This document shows positions 1-6,781 of a DNA stretch of 20,921 nucleotides, piece after piece. This DNA is from a virus, in the IMG/VR virus record IMGVR_UViG_3300027965_000019, positions 1-20,921 of that record. One strand, written 5' to 3'. The notes under the pieces are model-generated. The model saw only the letters and a list, made by a program, of their open reading frames with translations, made no database searches and was not told the DNA's origin. A program made the position numbers and the translations under genes. Positions within the stretch are counted from its first letter, which is position 1, and each line of letters opens with the position of its first letter.

Positions 1-47
1 TCGAATGCCATTGGTAGACTTTCAATCGTCGCAGCCGGCTGTGGCAT
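1..47 (-). CDS. Possible leftward gene, 5' end only
   Basis: On the minus strand an ATG at 47-45 opens a frame that runs off the window edge after 15 complete codons (MPQPAATIESLPMAF). A strong ribosome binding site, AGGAG at 59-55, lies 7 bases upstream of this ATG. That spacing is the main support for a real gene. It would be divergent from the toxin gene to its right, so the stretch 48-285 would be a shared control region. The product cannot be recognised from 15 residues. It could be a chance start, so confidence is moderate to low. Confidence 0.4.
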   Translation of the reverse strand, partial: MPQPAATIESLPMAF

Positions 48-144
48 GGGGGTGCTCCTGTCGTGGACCTTGGTCGGCCACAGGGAGTACCCCTTTCATT
101 GCCTGACACACATATCCTTACGTCACCTGCACAGCGGATTTCGC

Positions 145-173
145 TTGACAAATCCGGATCGATGTGGTATAAG
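145..173 (+). promoter_or_regulatory. Sigma70-type promoter upstream of toxin gene
   Basis: TTGACA at 145-150 and TATAAG at 168-173 are separated by 17 bases, a near-consensus sigma70 promoter. The expected start site is about 180. The spacer contains the palindrome ATCCGGAT, also present in the second copy, which may be an operator. A terminator hairpin begins only about 11 bases after the predicted start site, so unaided transcription should yield an RNA of roughly 40 bases. Confidence 0.7.
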
Positions 174-190
174 TTTCGCACAATCGAAAT

Positions 191-220
191 CCCGGCGGTC
201 GCGGACCAGCCGGGTTTTTT
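191..220 (+). terminator. Rho-independent terminator next to promoter
   Basis: CCCGGC (191-196) and GGTC (197-200) pair with GACC (204-207) and GCCGGG (209-214), with a GCG loop and one bulged A at 208. Six T residues follow at 215-220. The hairpin lies between the promoter at 145-173 and the toxin gene at 286. It would block expression of that gene unless read through, or it could end a tiny RNA. Confidence 0.75.
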
Positions 221-285
221 GTTGCCGCAGCGATCATGCGGCGTCTACTCGCCTTCGCCGATCTTCGCTTCCGGAGCGCTCGTCC

Positions 286-1293
286 ATGACCGCGATGACC
301 TTGTTCACGCTGCGCAACAGGTGCATGCGGAAAGGTGCGAGCTTGCTGGGCCTCTCCTGCGACGAGGACGGCCTCCATTTTGGCGACTGCGCGCTCGTCC
401 GGGCGGCGAGAGATACGAAGGGCCGACGCGTCTACGAGCCGCGCGCCCTTGGCGAGATCAATGCCGTCCTCTCCGCTGCCTATGGCCGCGAGGTCGAGTT
501 CGCCAGTCGCATGCCCGGTTTGCGCCGGGTGTCGCAGCATCTCTCCGAGGGCAAGCTGGCGCTGGCGCAGTTCACGGCGCTTCATCTGCGCTTGCCGGAG
601 CTGCCGGACGAGGCCGCGGTAGAGCGCTTGAGCAAGGCGGAGGCGCTGTTGCGCTTCAATCCCAACCATTTCGGTCCAGGCCCGCGGCACGGGCAATTCG
701 CTCCCGCGAGCGAAAGTGAAAACAGCGGTGACGGCAACGCAGCGACCCGCTCCTATCCAGCGCCAGCGGGCAACGGCATCGTTCGCAACTATTCGCCGGA
801 AGAGGCCGCGAAGCTCCCGCCACCGCCACCGGGCAGCAAATATGTCACGCTGAAAGACGGCTCCGTCGTCTGGAGCAGCTTTGCCAATCAACGCAGAGGC
901 GGTCCGATGCTCATGCCCGATGGGGTGTCTTTGGCCGCCAATATCCGCCGGGGCGAAGAGATCTCGGACGAGCACGACGATATCATCGATCAATACAAGG
1001 ACATGTTCGATCTCTTTTACCGTAACCGCTCTATGGACTATCAGCGGATCTATGGCACGGGCGGCAAGATCAATCGGGACTACATTGATTTCGGCAACTA
1101 CAATTATGGCGCCGTCGCGGCGGCTGCCGGACTTTCATGGGTCGAGACCATAGGCGCCGCTGGGTTGATCAATCTCGGTGGCGCGGGTGACAAATCGGGC
1201 CCCCTTCTCAATAACCCGAGAAACCTTGCATTCATCCGACGTGGCTTCGAGGATTATCGCAATGGCAAGATATCGGCGCATCAGAGAAACTGA
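286..1293 (+). CDS. Polymorphic toxin with phage linker and Ntox44-like C-terminus
   Basis: A 335-residue protein in three parts. Residues 1-123 form an N-terminal domain I do not recognise, presumably a docking or delivery domain. Residues 124-140 (FNPNHFGPGPRHGQFAP) match the Phe-Asn-Pro...Gly-Gln-Phe linker found before exchangeable toxin tips in alphaproteobacterial phages. Residues from about 185 resemble bacterial toxin 44 (Ntox44, PF15607), with MDYQR at 250-254, GNYNYG at 270-275 and a Gly/Ala-rich end. That family is predicted to be toxic, possibly as a nuclease; its activity here is inferred. I chose ATG 286 because GGAG lies 10 bases upstream; ATG 295 and ATG 325 are alternatives. 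The 3' end overlaps the next gene by 32 bases, as in toxin-immunity pairs. Base composition becomes less GC-rich toward the 3' end, suggesting a transferred tip. Confidence 0.7.
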   Translation: MTAMTLFTLRNRCMRKGASLLGLSCDEDGLHFGDCALVRAARDTKGRRVYEPRALGEINAVLSAAYGREVEFASRMPGLRRVSQHLSEGKLALAQFTALHLRLPELPDEAAVERLSKAEALLRFNPNHFGPGPRHGQFAPASESENSGDGNAATRSYPAPAGNGIVRNYSPEEAAKLPPPPPGSKYVTLKDGSVVWSSFANQRRGGPMLMPDGVSLAANIRRGEEISDEHDDIIDQYKDMFDLFYRNRSMDYQRIYGTGGKINRDYIDFGNYNYGAVAAAAGLSWVETIGAAGLINLGGAGDKSGPLLNNPRNLAFIRRGFEDYRNGKISAHQRN

Positions 1294-1801
1294 TTTCCTC
1301 GAATTGCTTTGGCTACATCACCCGCTCCTCGTCGGTTATCTCTGGGCAGTTACCGGCGCATCTGTAACGTTTGCCGCCATCATCGTAGCCAGTGCGAGCA
1401 TGGCCGGCTTCGCCAGCGTGGATCCGTTACTTGAGCGCATCTGGGGCAGTGTGCTCACGTTCTTCGTGTGGGCCCAGCTATTCTGGATCTGCGCCCTCCC
1501 CATGGCACTGCCGCCTTTCGCCCTGTCGTGGCAGATAGCGAAGAAATTTGAGATAGGGAGCTTCGTCTACTATGTTCTATGCGGCGCGATGGCCGGCCTT
1601 GTCCTGACGCCAGTCTTCGAGGAACTCGTCGCGCCTGAGGTGCGGCTGAGCGACGATCCCACCTTTCTTCAAGATTGTATCCGCTGGTGGCCCACATTCA
1701 TTCTGTCGGGCACGTGCGGCGCGCTAGCCTTCTGGTATAGAACCGGCCGCCATCTTGGCCGCATCTTGGCGAATATGGCACAACCGCAATCCACGCTCTG
1801 A
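1262..1801 (+). CDS. Four-helix membrane protein, candidate immunity protein
   Basis: A 179-residue integral membrane protein. Hydrophobic segments lie at about 22-48, 61-90, 99-120 and 143-160, with a basic N-terminus (MARYRRIRET) and a short loop rich in acidic residues around 119-132. I do not recognise a named family. ATG 1262 is preferred because GAGG at 1249-1252 gives a 9-base spacing. A longer in-frame version from GTG/ATG codons near 1178 would lie inside the toxin gene and is less likely. The gene starts inside the toxin's 3' end and ends 48 bases before the terminase small subunit. An overlapping membrane protein directly after a polymorphic toxin suggests immunity, but this rests on position, not on homology. 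A holin-like or other phage membrane role is possible. Confidence 0.7.
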   Translation: MARYRRIRETDFLELLWLHHPLLVGYLWAVTGASVTFAAIIVASASMAGFASVDPLLERIWGSVLTFFVWAQLFWICALPMALPPFALSWQIAKKFEIGSFVYYVLCGAMAGLVLTPVFEELVAPEVRLSDDPTFLQDCIRWWPTFILSGTCGALAFWYRTGRHLGRILANMAQPQSTL

Positions 1802-1849
1802 CGGTTTCGCGGCGGCGATGCGCCGTCCCAACTTACGGCGGCAAGACCG

Positions 1850-2410
1850 ATGACGCGACTGAAGAAAGCGCGGATGACGCCGCGCCAACTCCGCTTTGTG
1901 CAGGAGTATCTCGTCGATCTCAACGGCAAGCAGGCGGCGATCCGCGCCGGCTATAAGCCGAGTTGTGCGGCGAAGATTGCCTCGGACATGCTGCGCCGCC
2001 AGCCGCAGATCGTCAAAGCGGTGAGCGACGCCATGGCGGCGCGCGAGTTCCGCAAGCTGCTGACGCGCGAGCGCATCCTCCTCGAATATGCGCGCATCGC
2101 CTTTGCCGATATCCGCCAGATCATCGATTGGGGGCCGGAGGGCCTGACGCTCAAGGAGGCGGCGACGCTCAGCGATGCGGATGCCGCCGTCATCGCCGAG
2201 GTCTCCGCGATCAAGCACAAGGCGGGCGGCGGACGATCGCGGCTCAAGATGCACGACAAGAAGAGGGCGCTCGATGCCATCGTGCGCCTGCTCGGTTTCG
2301 CGGAGAAGAACGGCGAGGACGATCCGCTGCGACGCCCCGAAGGCGCGCTGCCGGCGCGCGAGATCCTGCGCCGGCGCCTCGACGCGATTGCGCGCGAGAA
2401 CAAGGAGTGA
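1850..2410 (+). CDS. terS: Phage terminase small subunit
   Basis: A 186-residue protein of the Terminase_2 type (PF03592). The N-terminus carries the family signature: MTPRQLRFVQEYLVD at residues 9-23, then the helix-turn-helix region NGKQAAIRAGYKP at 25-37. The middle is helical and the C-terminus is basic (REILRRRLDAIARENK). The small subunit recognises phage DNA at the packaging site and hands it to the large subunit. Unusually, the large subunit does not follow directly: 141 bases holding a promoter and terminator separate the two. No strong ribosome binding site precedes ATG 1850. Confidence 0.88.
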   Translation: MTRLKKARMTPRQLRFVQEYLVDLNGKQAAIRAGYKPSCAAKIASDMLRRQPQIVKAVSDAMAAREFRKLLTRERILLEYARIAFADIRQIIDWGPEGLTLKEAATLSDADAAVIAEVSAIKHKAGGGRSRLKMHDKKRALDAIVRLLGFAEKNGEDDPLRRPEGALPAREILRRRLDAIARENKE

Positions 2411-2453
2411 TGCAGGTTAGGGCGGATTTTTCGGCTCTTCTGCGATTTTCTCC

Positions 2454-2482
2454 TTGACAAATCCGGATCGATCTGATATATA
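2454..2482 (+). promoter_or_regulatory. Sigma70-type promoter upstream of terL
   Basis: TTGACA at 2454-2459 is followed after 17 bases by TATATA at 2477-2482; the AT-rich stretch continues so TATATT at 2479-2484 is an alternative -10. The spacer shares ATCCGGAT with copy 1 and extends to GATCGATC. The expected start is near 2489, about 15 bases before the terminator stem. Confidence 0.72.
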
Positions 2483-2503
2483 TTTTGCATCATCGAAATT
2501 CTG

Positions 2504-2533
2504 CCCGGCGGTCGCAGACCGGCCGGGTTTTTT
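2504..2533 (+). terminator. Rho-independent terminator upstream of terL
   Basis: CCCGGC (2504-2509) and GGTC (2510-2513) pair with GACC (2517-2520) and GCCGGG (2522-2527), leaving loop GCA and one bulged G at 2521. Six T residues follow at 2528-2533. The terL ribosome binding site GGAGG begins only 7 bases later. The terminator may separate terS from terL transcription or act as an attenuator on the promoter just upstream. Confidence 0.78.
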
Positions 2534-2551
2534 GTTGCCGGAGGCGCGGCG

Positions 2552-3913
2552 GTGACCGAACCCGAGTTGCCGCAGCATTCCGACGCTTGGCGGCTTCGTG
2601 CTCTGGGAAGACGGCGCCGGGATGCCGAGATCGCCGCGCTCGGCGATGCCGAGGTGCATGAGCTGCTCCGCGATTGGCGCTTCTGGGCGCGGCCCAATCA
2701 GCTTCCGCCGCCCGGCGCGTGGCGCGTGTGGCTGCTCTTGGCCGGGCGCGGTTTCGGCAAGACGCGAACGGGCGCCGAATGGGTCAGGCTTCAGGTCGAG
2801 CAGAAGCGCGCGCGGCGCATCGCGCTGGTGGCGCCCACCTCGGCCGATGTGCGCGATGTCATGATCGAAGGCGAGAGCGGGCTCCTCGCGATCTCGCCCG
2901 AGGGATCGCGCCCGCGCTATGAGCCCTCGAAGCGCCGGCTCACTTGGCCGGGCGGCGCGGTGGCAACGGCGTTTTCGGCGGAGGAGCCGGACCGGTTGCG
3001 CGGACCGCAGCACGATGCGGCGTGGTGCGACGAACTCGCCGCCTGGCGTCATGCCGAAGCGTGGGACATGCTGATGCTGGGATTGCGGCTCGGCGCCGAT
3101 CCGCGCTGCGTCGTCACGACCACGCCCAAGCCGGTACGCCTGCTGCGGCAATTGCTCGCCGATGGCGGCGTCGCCGTGACGCGCGGCTCGACTTACGACA
3201 ATCGCGACAATCTCGCGCCGGCTTTCCTGGCGCAGATCGTCAAGCGTTACGAGGGCACACGGCTCGGCCGGCAGGAGCTCGAGGCGGAGCTGCTCGACGA
3301 TGTCCCGGGCGCGCTGTGGACGCGCGAGATGATCGAGCGCGCGCGGCTGATCGCGGCGCCCGAGTTGCGGCGGATCGTGGTCGCGATCGATCCCGCCATG
3401 ACATCGGGCGAGGACGCCGACGAGACCGGCATCATCGCGGCCGGGATCGGCTTCGACGGACACGGCTATGTGCTCGACGATCTCTCCGGCCGCATGCCGC
3501 CCCATGAATGGGCGCGGCGGGCGGTTGCCGCCTATCACGCGCGCAAGGCCGACCGCGTCGTTGCCGAGGTGAACAACGGCGGCGACATGGTCGAGGCGAC
3601 CATTCGCATGATCGATGCCGGCGTCAGCTATCGCGCGCTGCGCGCGAGCCGCGGCAAGATCCTGCGGGCCGAGCCCGTGGCGGCGCTTTATGAGCGCGGC
3701 CGCGTGCATCATGTCGGCGGCTTCGCCGTGCTCGAAGATCAGATGTGCGCCTTCACCACCGAATTCGACCGGCAGGCCGCGGGCTACTCGCCCGACCGGC
3801 TCGACGCACTCGTCTGGGCCTTGAGCGATCTCATGGTCGAGACCGGCGATACCGGTCTCCTCGACTATTACCGAGACCTTTATCTGACCCTGGAAGCGAG
3901 AGGTGGGCGATGA
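2552..3913 (+). CDS. terL: Phage terminase large subunit
   Basis: A 453-residue packaging motor of the Terminase_6 / GTA-type family. It pumps DNA into the prohead through the portal and cuts the concatemer. Walker A is GRGFGKT at 65-71, Walker B is AAWCDE at 156-161, and the coupling motif VVTTTPKP is at 187-194. The RNase H-like nuclease domain shows VAIDPAM (Asp280), AEVNNGGD (Glu339) and SPDRLDALVWAL (Asp415/Asp418), so both activities look intact. The start is GTG 2552 with GGAGG at 2540-2544, 7 bases upstream. Its stop overlaps the next gene by an ATGA, showing translational coupling. Length is normal for the family. Confidence 0.95.
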   Translation: MTEPELPQHSDAWRLRALGRRRRDAEIAALGDAEVHELLRDWRFWARPNQLPPPGAWRVWLLLAGRGFGKTRTGAEWVRLQVEQKRARRIALVAPTSADVRDVMIEGESGLLAISPEGSRPRYEPSKRRLTWPGGAVATAFSAEEPDRLRGPQHDAAWCDELAAWRHAEAWDMLMLGLRLGADPRCVVTTTPKPVRLLRQLLADGGVAVTRGSTYDNRDNLAPAFLAQIVKRYEGTRLGRQELEAELLDDVPGALWTREMIERARLIAAPELRRIVVAIDPAMTSGEDADETGIIAAGIGFDGHGYVLDDLSGRMPPHEWARRAVAAYHARKADRVVAEVNNGGDMVEATIRMIDAGVSYRALRASRGKILRAEPVAALYERGRVHHVGGFAVLEDQMCAFTTEFDRQAAGYSPDRLDALVWALSDLMVETGDTGLLDYYRDLYLTLEARGGR

Positions 3914-4197
3914 CCGGAACCGTGCGCGTGCTGTCACCGATCAAGACGGTCACCATCGCGAAGGAGGGTCGCATCTATACGAGTCAGGGTGCGGGCGTTG
4001 CGATCGATGTCCATGAATCCGATACGCATGCGCTCGAAAGCGCGGGCTACGCCATCGTCGCGCCTTCGGGTCCGACCGCGTCGCGACCGGCGGCGCCAGC
4101 CAAGGGACAGCGCTTCGTCGACACCACGATCGGCAAGCTGATCGTCGCCGACGGCACCGGCACCTGGCGCGACCCGATCACCGGCGCCGCGATCTGA
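3910..4197 (+). CDS. Small phage protein between terL and portal
   Basis: A 95-residue protein starting at ATG 3910 inside the terL stop (ATGA), so it is co-translated with terL. The first half is beta-rich (VRVLSPIKTVTIAKEGRIY). A Pro/Ala linker near residues 57-66 precedes a C-terminal module GQRFVDTTIGKLIVADGTG (about 67-85). A similar FVDTTLGK-IWWNGT-type ending is common in small structural or host-interaction proteins of phages. No enzyme motif is present. Position suggests a virion-associated or decoration role, but I cannot assign one. Confidence 0.72.
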   Translation: MTGTVRVLSPIKTVTIAKEGRIYTSQGAGVAIDVHESDTHALESAGYAIVAPSGPTASRPAAPAKGQRFVDTTIGKLIVADGTGTWRDPITGAAI

Positions 4198-4207
4198 GGG
4201 CCAAGCG

Positions 4208-6199
4208 ATGCCGCAAGGAGGGCAGCAGACGCCGCTATCGCCGAGCCTGGTGCAGCGCGCGGTCGAGGGCATCCGCTATATCATCAGCGGCGTGACGCCA
4301 TCGACCTGGTTCGGCCCCATGCAGCCGCTGGCGCCGATGGCGCCGGCGGCGGTGGCGGGGCGGCAGTTCGACTATCCCGTCGGCTACAACCTGACGGTCA
4401 CGCCGCGCGCCGAGGAGCGGATCAGCTTCGCGCAATTGCGCGCGCTCGCCGATAGCTATGACCTGCTGCGCCTCGTCATCGAGACGCGCAAGGATCAAAT
4501 CGAGCGGCTCGAATGGAGCATCCGCCGGCGCGCGCTGCCGGGCGGCGAGCCCGCCGATCGCGATCACGATCCGCGCATCGCCGCGATCGAGGCTTTCTTC
4601 CGCATGCCGGACCGGGTCCATTTCTGGTCGACTTGGCTCAGGCAGCTTCTCGAAGATCTCTTCGTCGTCGATGCGCCGGCGCTTTACCTGCGCCGCACGC
4701 GCGGCGGGCAGCTCCATGCGCTCGAGCTCATCGACGGCACGACGATCAAGCGCCTCATCAACGCCGATGGCCGCACGCCCGAGCCGCCCGATCCCGCCTA
4801 TCAGCAGGTGCTCCACGGCGTGCCGGCGGCGGATTTCAGCACCGACGAGCTCATTTATCGCCCGCGCAATCTGCGCACCCACCGGCTCTATGGCTACTCG
4901 CCCGTGGAGCAGGTGGTGATGACGGTCAATATCGCGCTGCGCCGCCAGCTCTATCAGTTGAGCTACTACACCGAAGGCAATGTACCGGAGGCGTTGATCG
5001 GCACGCCCGAGAGCTGGTCGCCGACGCAGATCAAGGAGTTCCAGCAATATTGGGACGCGCTGCTCGAAGGCAATCTGGCCCAGCGGCGGCATGCGAAATT
5101 CGTGCCCGGCGGCGTCGCCAAGACCTTCATCCCGACCAAGGAGGTCGAGCTCAAGAGCGCCTATGACGAATGGCTGGCGCGGGTCATCTGCTTCGCCTTC
5201 TCGGTCTCGCCACAGGCCTTCAGCGAGCACATGAACCGCGCCACGGCGGAGACGGCGCAGAGCACGGCCTTGGCGGAGGGTCTGGCGCCGATCCGGAGCT
5301 GGGTGAAGCAGCTCGTCGATTACGTGATCCTCACCGAGTTCGCCGCACCCGACCTCGAATTCGCCTGGCGCGACGAGAGCGCGAGCGATCCCGAGAAGCA
5401 GGCGAGCGTCGCGCAGATCTATGTGACGAACGGCATCAAGACGATCAACGAGACGCGCGCCGAGATCGGGCTCGATCCGGTCGAAGGCGGCGATGCGCCG
5501 CTGATCTTCACCGGCGCGGGGCCGGTGCCGCTCACGGGCATCGGCGCCAAAGCGAGCGCGCCAGCAATCGGCAAGGCGAACTTTGACCCGGGCCAGCTTC
5601 GCGTGCCGAAAGGCAGCCCCGATGCGGGGCAGTGGACAAGCGGCGAGACCGCGAGCAGCATCGGAAATAATACGCTGTTGGTATCGAGCGAAAATGACGC
5701 CCAAGGCTCGTCCGGCGATCGCCGACCCGCGCCAGCCGCAGGCCCTCAGGCCGATCATACCACCGATGCGCAACTATCATTCGAAACTGCGCCCCACCAA
5801 AGAAGTCGAACCGACATCGACCAATTGCAGCGTGTCATTAATGACCCGGCGATCCGCGCTCAGATGCAGGAAGCATGGGCGGCGTCCAACCCAAACGGCC
5901 CAGATCATCAGGAGCACGGATTCTGGATTATTCAAGATCCGAAAACGGGCGCGCTTTCCACGCTACCGTTCGATAACTTTGGTGAACGCGAGACAATGGC
6001 ACCTGGAGCGATCCCGCCGAACACCGTCGCCTTCTTCCATACTCATCCTTCGCCGCTAAACGTCGGTAAGCCCGGTCCCAGTCCCTTGGACTTGAGTTTT
6101 GCCTCGGGACACGGGCTTACGGGGATAATTGGCTCACATGTGGGCATATACTATTATGGCCGCCCGCTCCGGCGGCCAGTGCCGGCGGTGAACCGTTGA
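4208..6199 (+). CDS. Portal protein fused to a JAMM/DUF4329-like peptidase domain
   Basis: A 663-residue protein, about 200 longer than a usual GTA-type portal. Residues 1 to about 450 are the portal, including LRLVIETRKDQIERLEW near 92-108, the stretch LYGYSPVEQVV, and TINETRAEIGLDPVEGGD at the usual C-terminal end. The portal forms the dodecameric DNA channel at one capsid vertex. Residues 456-479 are a linker (GQLRVPKGSP...GQWTSG). After a low-complexity spacer, residues about 560-655 resemble JAMM/DUF4329 metallopeptidases. Glu569, HTH at 611-613, and Ser625-x2-Asp628 fit E...HxH...SxxD, with 11 residues between the second His and the Ser instead of the usual 7 or so. This second half is less GC-rich. 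The likely role is a toxin or processing domain carried on the portal; activity is inferred. Confidence 0.85.
   Translation: MPQGGQQTPLSPSLVQRAVEGIRYIISGVTPSTWFGPMQPLAPMAPAAVAGRQFDYPVGYNLTVTPRAEERISFAQLRALADSYDLLRLVIETRKDQIERLEWSIRRRALPGGEPADRDHDPRIAAIEAFFRMPDRVHFWSTWLRQLLEDLFVVDAPALYLRRTRGGQLHALELIDGTTIKRLINADGRTPEPPDPAYQQVLHGVPAADFSTDELIYRPRNLRTHRLYGYSPVEQVVMTVNIALRRQLYQLSYYTEGNVPEALIGTPESWSPTQIKEFQQYWDALLEGNLAQRRHAKFVPGGVAKTFIPTKEVELKSAYDEWLARVICFAFSVSPQAFSEHMNRATAETAQSTALAEGLAPIRSWVKQLVDYVILTEFAAPDLEFAWRDESASDPEKQASVAQIYVTNGIKTINETRAEIGLDPVEGGDAPLIFTGAGPVPLTGIGAKASAPAIGKANFDPGQLRVPKGSPDAGQWTSGETASSIGNNTLLVSSENDAQGSSGDRRPAPAAGPQADHTTDAQLSFETAPHQRSRTDIDQLQRVINDPAIRAQMQEAWAASNPNGPDHQEHGFWIIQDPKTGALSTLPFDNFGERETMAPGAIPPNTVAFFHTHPSPLNVGKPGPSPLDLSFASGHGLTGIIGSHVGIYYYGRPLRRPVPAVNR
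5570..5607 (+). repeat. Linker repeat inside portal gene, copy 1
   Basis: This 38-base segment encodes the start of the portal-toxin linker (GKANFDPGQLRVP). About 34 of 38 bases match 6744-6781 downstream. The two copies bracket the JAMM domain, the immunity-like gene and a decayed gene, marking the ends of an exchangeable cassette of about 1.2 kb. Confidence 0.8.
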
Positions 6200-6208
6200 A
6201 GAAACCTC

Positions 6209-6517
6209 ATGATTTTATTTCCTACGCTCTCAATCATCATGCTGGTGTGCGGTTCGCTGGCGATCGCTCAAGCTTCCGCGGAGGAACATGCAGCGACGCC
6301 GAGGAAATGCGATATCCTAAAAGTCGCCAACGAGTACAAAGCTGCACACTTTCCGGATGTTCGCAACCCGCCCTACAAAGTGGTGCAACGACGCACGGAG
6401 AACGATGATCTTCGAGAGGTTAGCTACGAGCTACCCCCGAATTTTATCGGCGGAGGCCCTGTCCTGACGATTTCGAAGAGCAAATGTGAGGTCGTACGAG
6501 CGTATGTAACCCAGTAG
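6209..6517 (+). CDS. Secreted small protein, candidate immunity to the portal-linked domain
   Basis: A 102-residue protein beginning 9 bases after the portal stop. A signal peptide is clear: hydrophobic core at about residues 3-20 and an AQASA cleavage site after residue 24. There is no lipobox, so the mature protein of about 78 residues should be soluble in the periplasm. Two cysteines (34 and 93) could form a disulfide. The end, GGGPVLTISKSKCEVVRAYV (81-100), resembles the close of NTF2-fold immunity proteins (a GGGxxxxID-KTGKV-type strand pair). Position directly after a toxin-like domain fits immunity, and the periplasmic location would imply protection against incoming protein. The family match is by eye and tentative. 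Base composition is less GC-rich than the flanking structural genes. Confidence 0.65.
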   Translation: MILFPTLSIIMLVCGSLAIAQASAEEHAATPRKCDILKVANEYKAAHFPDVRNPPYKVVQRRTENDDLREVSYELPPNFIGGGPVLTISKSKCEVVRAYVTQ

Positions 6518-6680
6518 CGAGGAGTTGGCGAAGCAGGCGATTGAGGAGCTTAGGGGTACGCCTGGTTTCAACAAATATCCCAACGCCTTTCGCATCATCC
6601 CGTGCACCTTGGACCGTGTTGAATGGCCGGACGGATTTCCTCCCTACCAGAAAGCTACCGGCGGTAATAGCAAGGCGTAA
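6510..6680 (+). pseudogene. Remnant of a displaced toxin or immunity gene
   Basis: An open frame of about 56 codons ending at TAA 6678-6680 reads SEELAKQAIEELRGTPGF and then NKYPNAFRIIPCTLDRVEW, which looks like genuine protein and not random translation. No usable start is present: the frame opens after a stop at 6507-6509, overlaps the previous gene, and its only early start codon (TTG 6525) abuts the purine-rich GAGGAG. I read it as the 3' end of a gene whose front was lost when a new cassette was inserted. Family unknown; a small intact gene with TTG start cannot be excluded. Confidence 0.5.
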
Positions 6681-6743
6681 CTAGAGGCATTCGCGCATCG
6701 CCTAAAGCACAGGCGCATCCGGGCGTCTTATTCGCCGCCGGTT

Positions 6744-6781
6744 GGCAAGGCGAACTTCAACCCGGGCCAGCTCCGTGTGCC
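6744..6781 (+). repeat. Orphan linker repeat, copy 2
   Basis: Near copy of 5570-5607 (about 34 of 38 bases), encoding GKANFNPGQLRVP with no carrier domain in front. This is the expected footprint of an orphan tip: homologous recombination between the two linkers would delete the JAMM cassette and join whatever follows to the portal. Confidence 0.75.

Larger units (their letters stand above)
145..227 (+). repeat. Promoter-terminator module, copy 1
   Basis: First copy of an approximately 85-base direct repeat whose second copy is at 2454-2540. The -35 box, spacer, terminator stem and the trailing TTTTTTGTTGCCG are shared. Differences are a 4-base indel between the leader and the hairpin (TCTG present only in copy 2) and scattered substitutions, mainly around the -10 box. 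The copies flank the toxin gene, its immunity candidate and the terminase small subunit. Confidence 0.85.
2454..2540 (+). repeat. Promoter-terminator module, copy 2
   Basis: Second copy of the direct repeat at 145-227, here filling most of the gap between the terminase small and large subunit genes. Stem bases of the hairpin are unchanged between copies. The loop differs by one base (GCA against GCG) and the single bulged base differs (G against A). This is the pattern expected if RNA structure is under selection, although recent duplication alone could also explain it. Confidence 0.85.

Noticed and set aside
46-285. N-terminal extension of the toxin gene back to position 46
   Set aside because: It would translate through the promoter and terminator of repeat copy 1. 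ATG 286 has its own GGAG and begins the protein-like sequence.
2417-5773. Minus-strand open frames opposite terL and portal
   Set aside because: Same antisense effect; the plus-strand genes have intact catalytic motifs and coupled starts.
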